Source: Nitrospirae bacterium CG1_02_44_142
GTDB lineage: Bacteria > Nitrospirota > Thermodesulfovibrionia > Thermodesulfovibrionales > UBA1546
Length of the DNA: 12,933 nucleotides
Assembly (NCBI GenBank): GCA_001871685.1
Contig: MNVK01000134.1
Span: 1-12,933 of the forward strand
Reading direction: 5' to 3'
Under the pieces are notes generated by a model. That model was not told the DNA's origin, searched no databases, and was given only the letters and a program-made list of their open reading frames with translations. The translations under genes and the position numbers were made by a program. Shown here piece by piece: positions 11,682-12,933 of the stretch. How positions within the stretch are numbered: the first letter of the stretch is position 1; each line of letters begins with the position of its first letter.

Positions 11682-12933
11682 CTATTTCGCATTTTTAACC
11701 TTAAAGGCCTCCATCTCTTTTTTGAGCAGTTCAATTTCCTTAGAAAGCGTTGTCAGGGAGATTGAGACCTCTTCAACATCTTTCACGGCAGCCATTCCTA
11801 TCGCCCGCATTTGCTCCATAGCGTCAGCAGTGCCCTCATTAACCTTCTGATAACCTGATGTTGCCTCCCCTATCTGCTTTATCCGCTCATCTGCAAGCTC
11901 AAGATTCGTTGATACCGCCTTTATCCCCGCCGCCTCTTCTTCGGCGCCGCGCTTGACAATATCCGCTGCATCTTTGACGTCGCTAACGCTCTCAAGAAGA
12001 TGGGCTGTCCCTGTCTGCTGTTCCTGTGTTGCCTTCGCGGTATGCTCCATCATCTTACGGATATTCTCTACTGAAACCGCAATCTGCTTAAGTCCTTTAG
12101 TCTGCTCCCCTGTGGCCCTTTCTATTGCATCCGCCATGGCCGCAGACTTCTGAGCAACTTCCAGCGCCCTGGCCATATCTTCCCCGGACTTATAGACCAG
12201 GGTATGACTTTCGGCTGCCCTGTTCATATTGCTGTCTATGGCCTTTACCGCGTCCGCTATTTCAGACTGTATTGTTTTAACTATATTGGATATCTCCTTT
12301 GTTGAAGCGGAAGTCCTGTCGCTCAGCCCTCTTATCTCATCAGCCACAACAGAGAAACTCTTCCCGTATTCGCCTGCCTGCGCTGCAAGTATTGCGGCAT
12401 TCAGGCTCAGGAGGTTTGTCTGCTCTGTAACATCCTTTATCACCTTTAATACCTTTTCTATATCCGCTGACCTGCCGCTGAGCCGGCTTACTATTTCAGA
12501 AGACTGCTTAACTTCCGACATCAGCGTATCCATACTGGTTATGGCGTCTGAAACCTCATCTAAGCACTGCCCTCCAAGCATGGCCCTGGTGTTTGACGCC
12601 AGACGGGCTGATTCCTTTGCATTGCCCTCAACTTCCTTTACCGAGGCATTTATCTCCTCAACAGCAGCGGATGTATCCTCCACCGCCGAAGACGCCTCTC
12701 CTGCATTCTCTGCAATTACCTTGGCAGTCTGTGACACCTCGGCAACAGCAGAATAAGCATCCTCCGCAGCCTTGAATAATCTGCCTGTGCTTAAGGCTAT
12801 CTCATCCCCTGTTGCCTTCATCTCAAGCAGTGACGTTACATTCTCATTGGAGAAATCCACAAGTTTTCCTGTGTCCTCTGTTATCTGCTTATGCGATTCA
12901 CCTGCATGTTTAATAGCAGTTGTAATTTCATTG
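11682..12933 (-). CDS. Methyl-accepting chemotaxis protein, signalling domain (5' end outside window)
   Basis: The frame is open to the window edge: upstream of a GTG at 12860 another 24 codons read on without a stop, so the gene continues and this is the C-terminal part (416 residues visible). It is a long antiparallel coiled coil with a hairpin tip near 12318-12425, reading EQTNLLSLNAAILAAQAGE and then GKSFSVVADEIRGLSDRTS. The arm after the tip is over 200 residues. No membrane segment or HAMP domain is visible; those, and any sensor, would be upstream. At the tip, positions equal to Tsr E385 and R388 are Leu and Gln here. It is the first visible gene of the operon, 63 bases before cheW. 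The methylation targets of CheR/CheB should be Q/E pairs on the arms. Confidence 0.95.
   Translation of the reverse strand, partial: NEITTAIKHAGESHKQITEDTGKLVDFSNENVTSLLEMKATGDEIALSTGRLFKAAEDAYSAVAEVSQTAKVIAENAGEASSAVEDTSAAVEEINASVKEVEGNAKESARLASNTRAMLGGQCLDEVSDAITSMDTLMSEVKQSSEIVSRLSGRSADIEKVLKVIKDVTEQTNLLSLNAAILAAQAGEYGKSFSVVADEIRGLSDRTSASTKEISNIVKTIQSEIADAVKAIDSNMNRAAESHTLVYKSGEDMARALEVAQKSAAMADAIERATGEQTKGLKQIAVSVENIRKMMEHTAKATQEQQTGTAHLLESVSDVKDAADIVKRGAEEEAAGIKAVSTNLELADERIKQIGEATSGYQKVNEGTADAMEQMRAIGMAAVKDVEEVSISLTTLSKEIELLKKEMEAFKVKNAK

Noticed and set aside
12229..12756. Plus-strand open frame (175 codons) opposite the MCP gene.
   Set aside because: It mirrors the coiled-coil coding sequence and has no recognisable domain; the minus-strand MCP frame is unambiguous.

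Overview
The window looks like a piece of a Gram-negative, probably anaerobic or microaerophilic bacterial chromosome. The evidence is an ABC tungstate importer with a periplasmic binding protein, a methyl-accepting chemotaxis (MCP/CheW/CheR/CheB/CheY) cluster, a tRNA with an encoded CCA end, and several kinds of short palindromic repeat. In my experience such repeats, HEAT-repeat proteins and TA modules are common in Nitrospirota and former Deltaproteobacteria, but the lineage is an inference; no rRNA or marker gene is present.

Layout. (1) 1-2660, plus strand: a tupABC tungstate uptake operon. It is preceded by an 87-bp unit present in two tandem copies; each copy holds a near-consensus sigma70 promoter and a hairpin. 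Three different palindromic elements sit in the operon: one in frame inside tupA (749-775), one between tupA and tupB (1133-1223), and one in frame inside tupC (2145-2197). (2) 2757-2844: an intact tRNA-Leu(UAA). (3) 2845-5853, all minus strand: a small cargo region with a hicBA-type toxin-antitoxin pair whose antitoxin is a MerR-HicB fusion, a lipoprotein-like trypsin-family protease, and a higBA toxin-antitoxin pair. It ends at 5854-5913 in a second copy of the 3' part of the tRNA-Leu gene. The two tRNA copies bracket the region as attachment-site repeats would, but no integrase is present, so it reads as a decayed or non-autonomous islet. (4) 5952-12933, minus strand: a tightly packed signalling operon, in transcription order MCP (cut by the window end), cheW, a 659-residue HEAT-repeat protein, cheR, cheB, a coiled-coil/GAF protein and a CheY-like receiver.

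How the genes work together. TupA captures tungstate, TupB passes it through the inner membrane and TupC powers transport. In the signalling operon, CheW would couple the receptor to a CheA kinase not seen here; CheR and CheB would set receptor methylation; the stand-alone receiver would be an output or sink. The HEAT and GAF proteins are non-standard additions, probably a scaffold and an input or accessory module. The islet genes are probably selfish-stability or defence cargo.

The observations most worth following are the tRNA-bounded islet, the MerR-HicB fusion with its 28-bp promoter dyad, the in-frame palindrome insertions in tupA and tupC, the loss of the Q-loop glutamine in TupC, and two substituted trimer-contact positions at the MCP tip.
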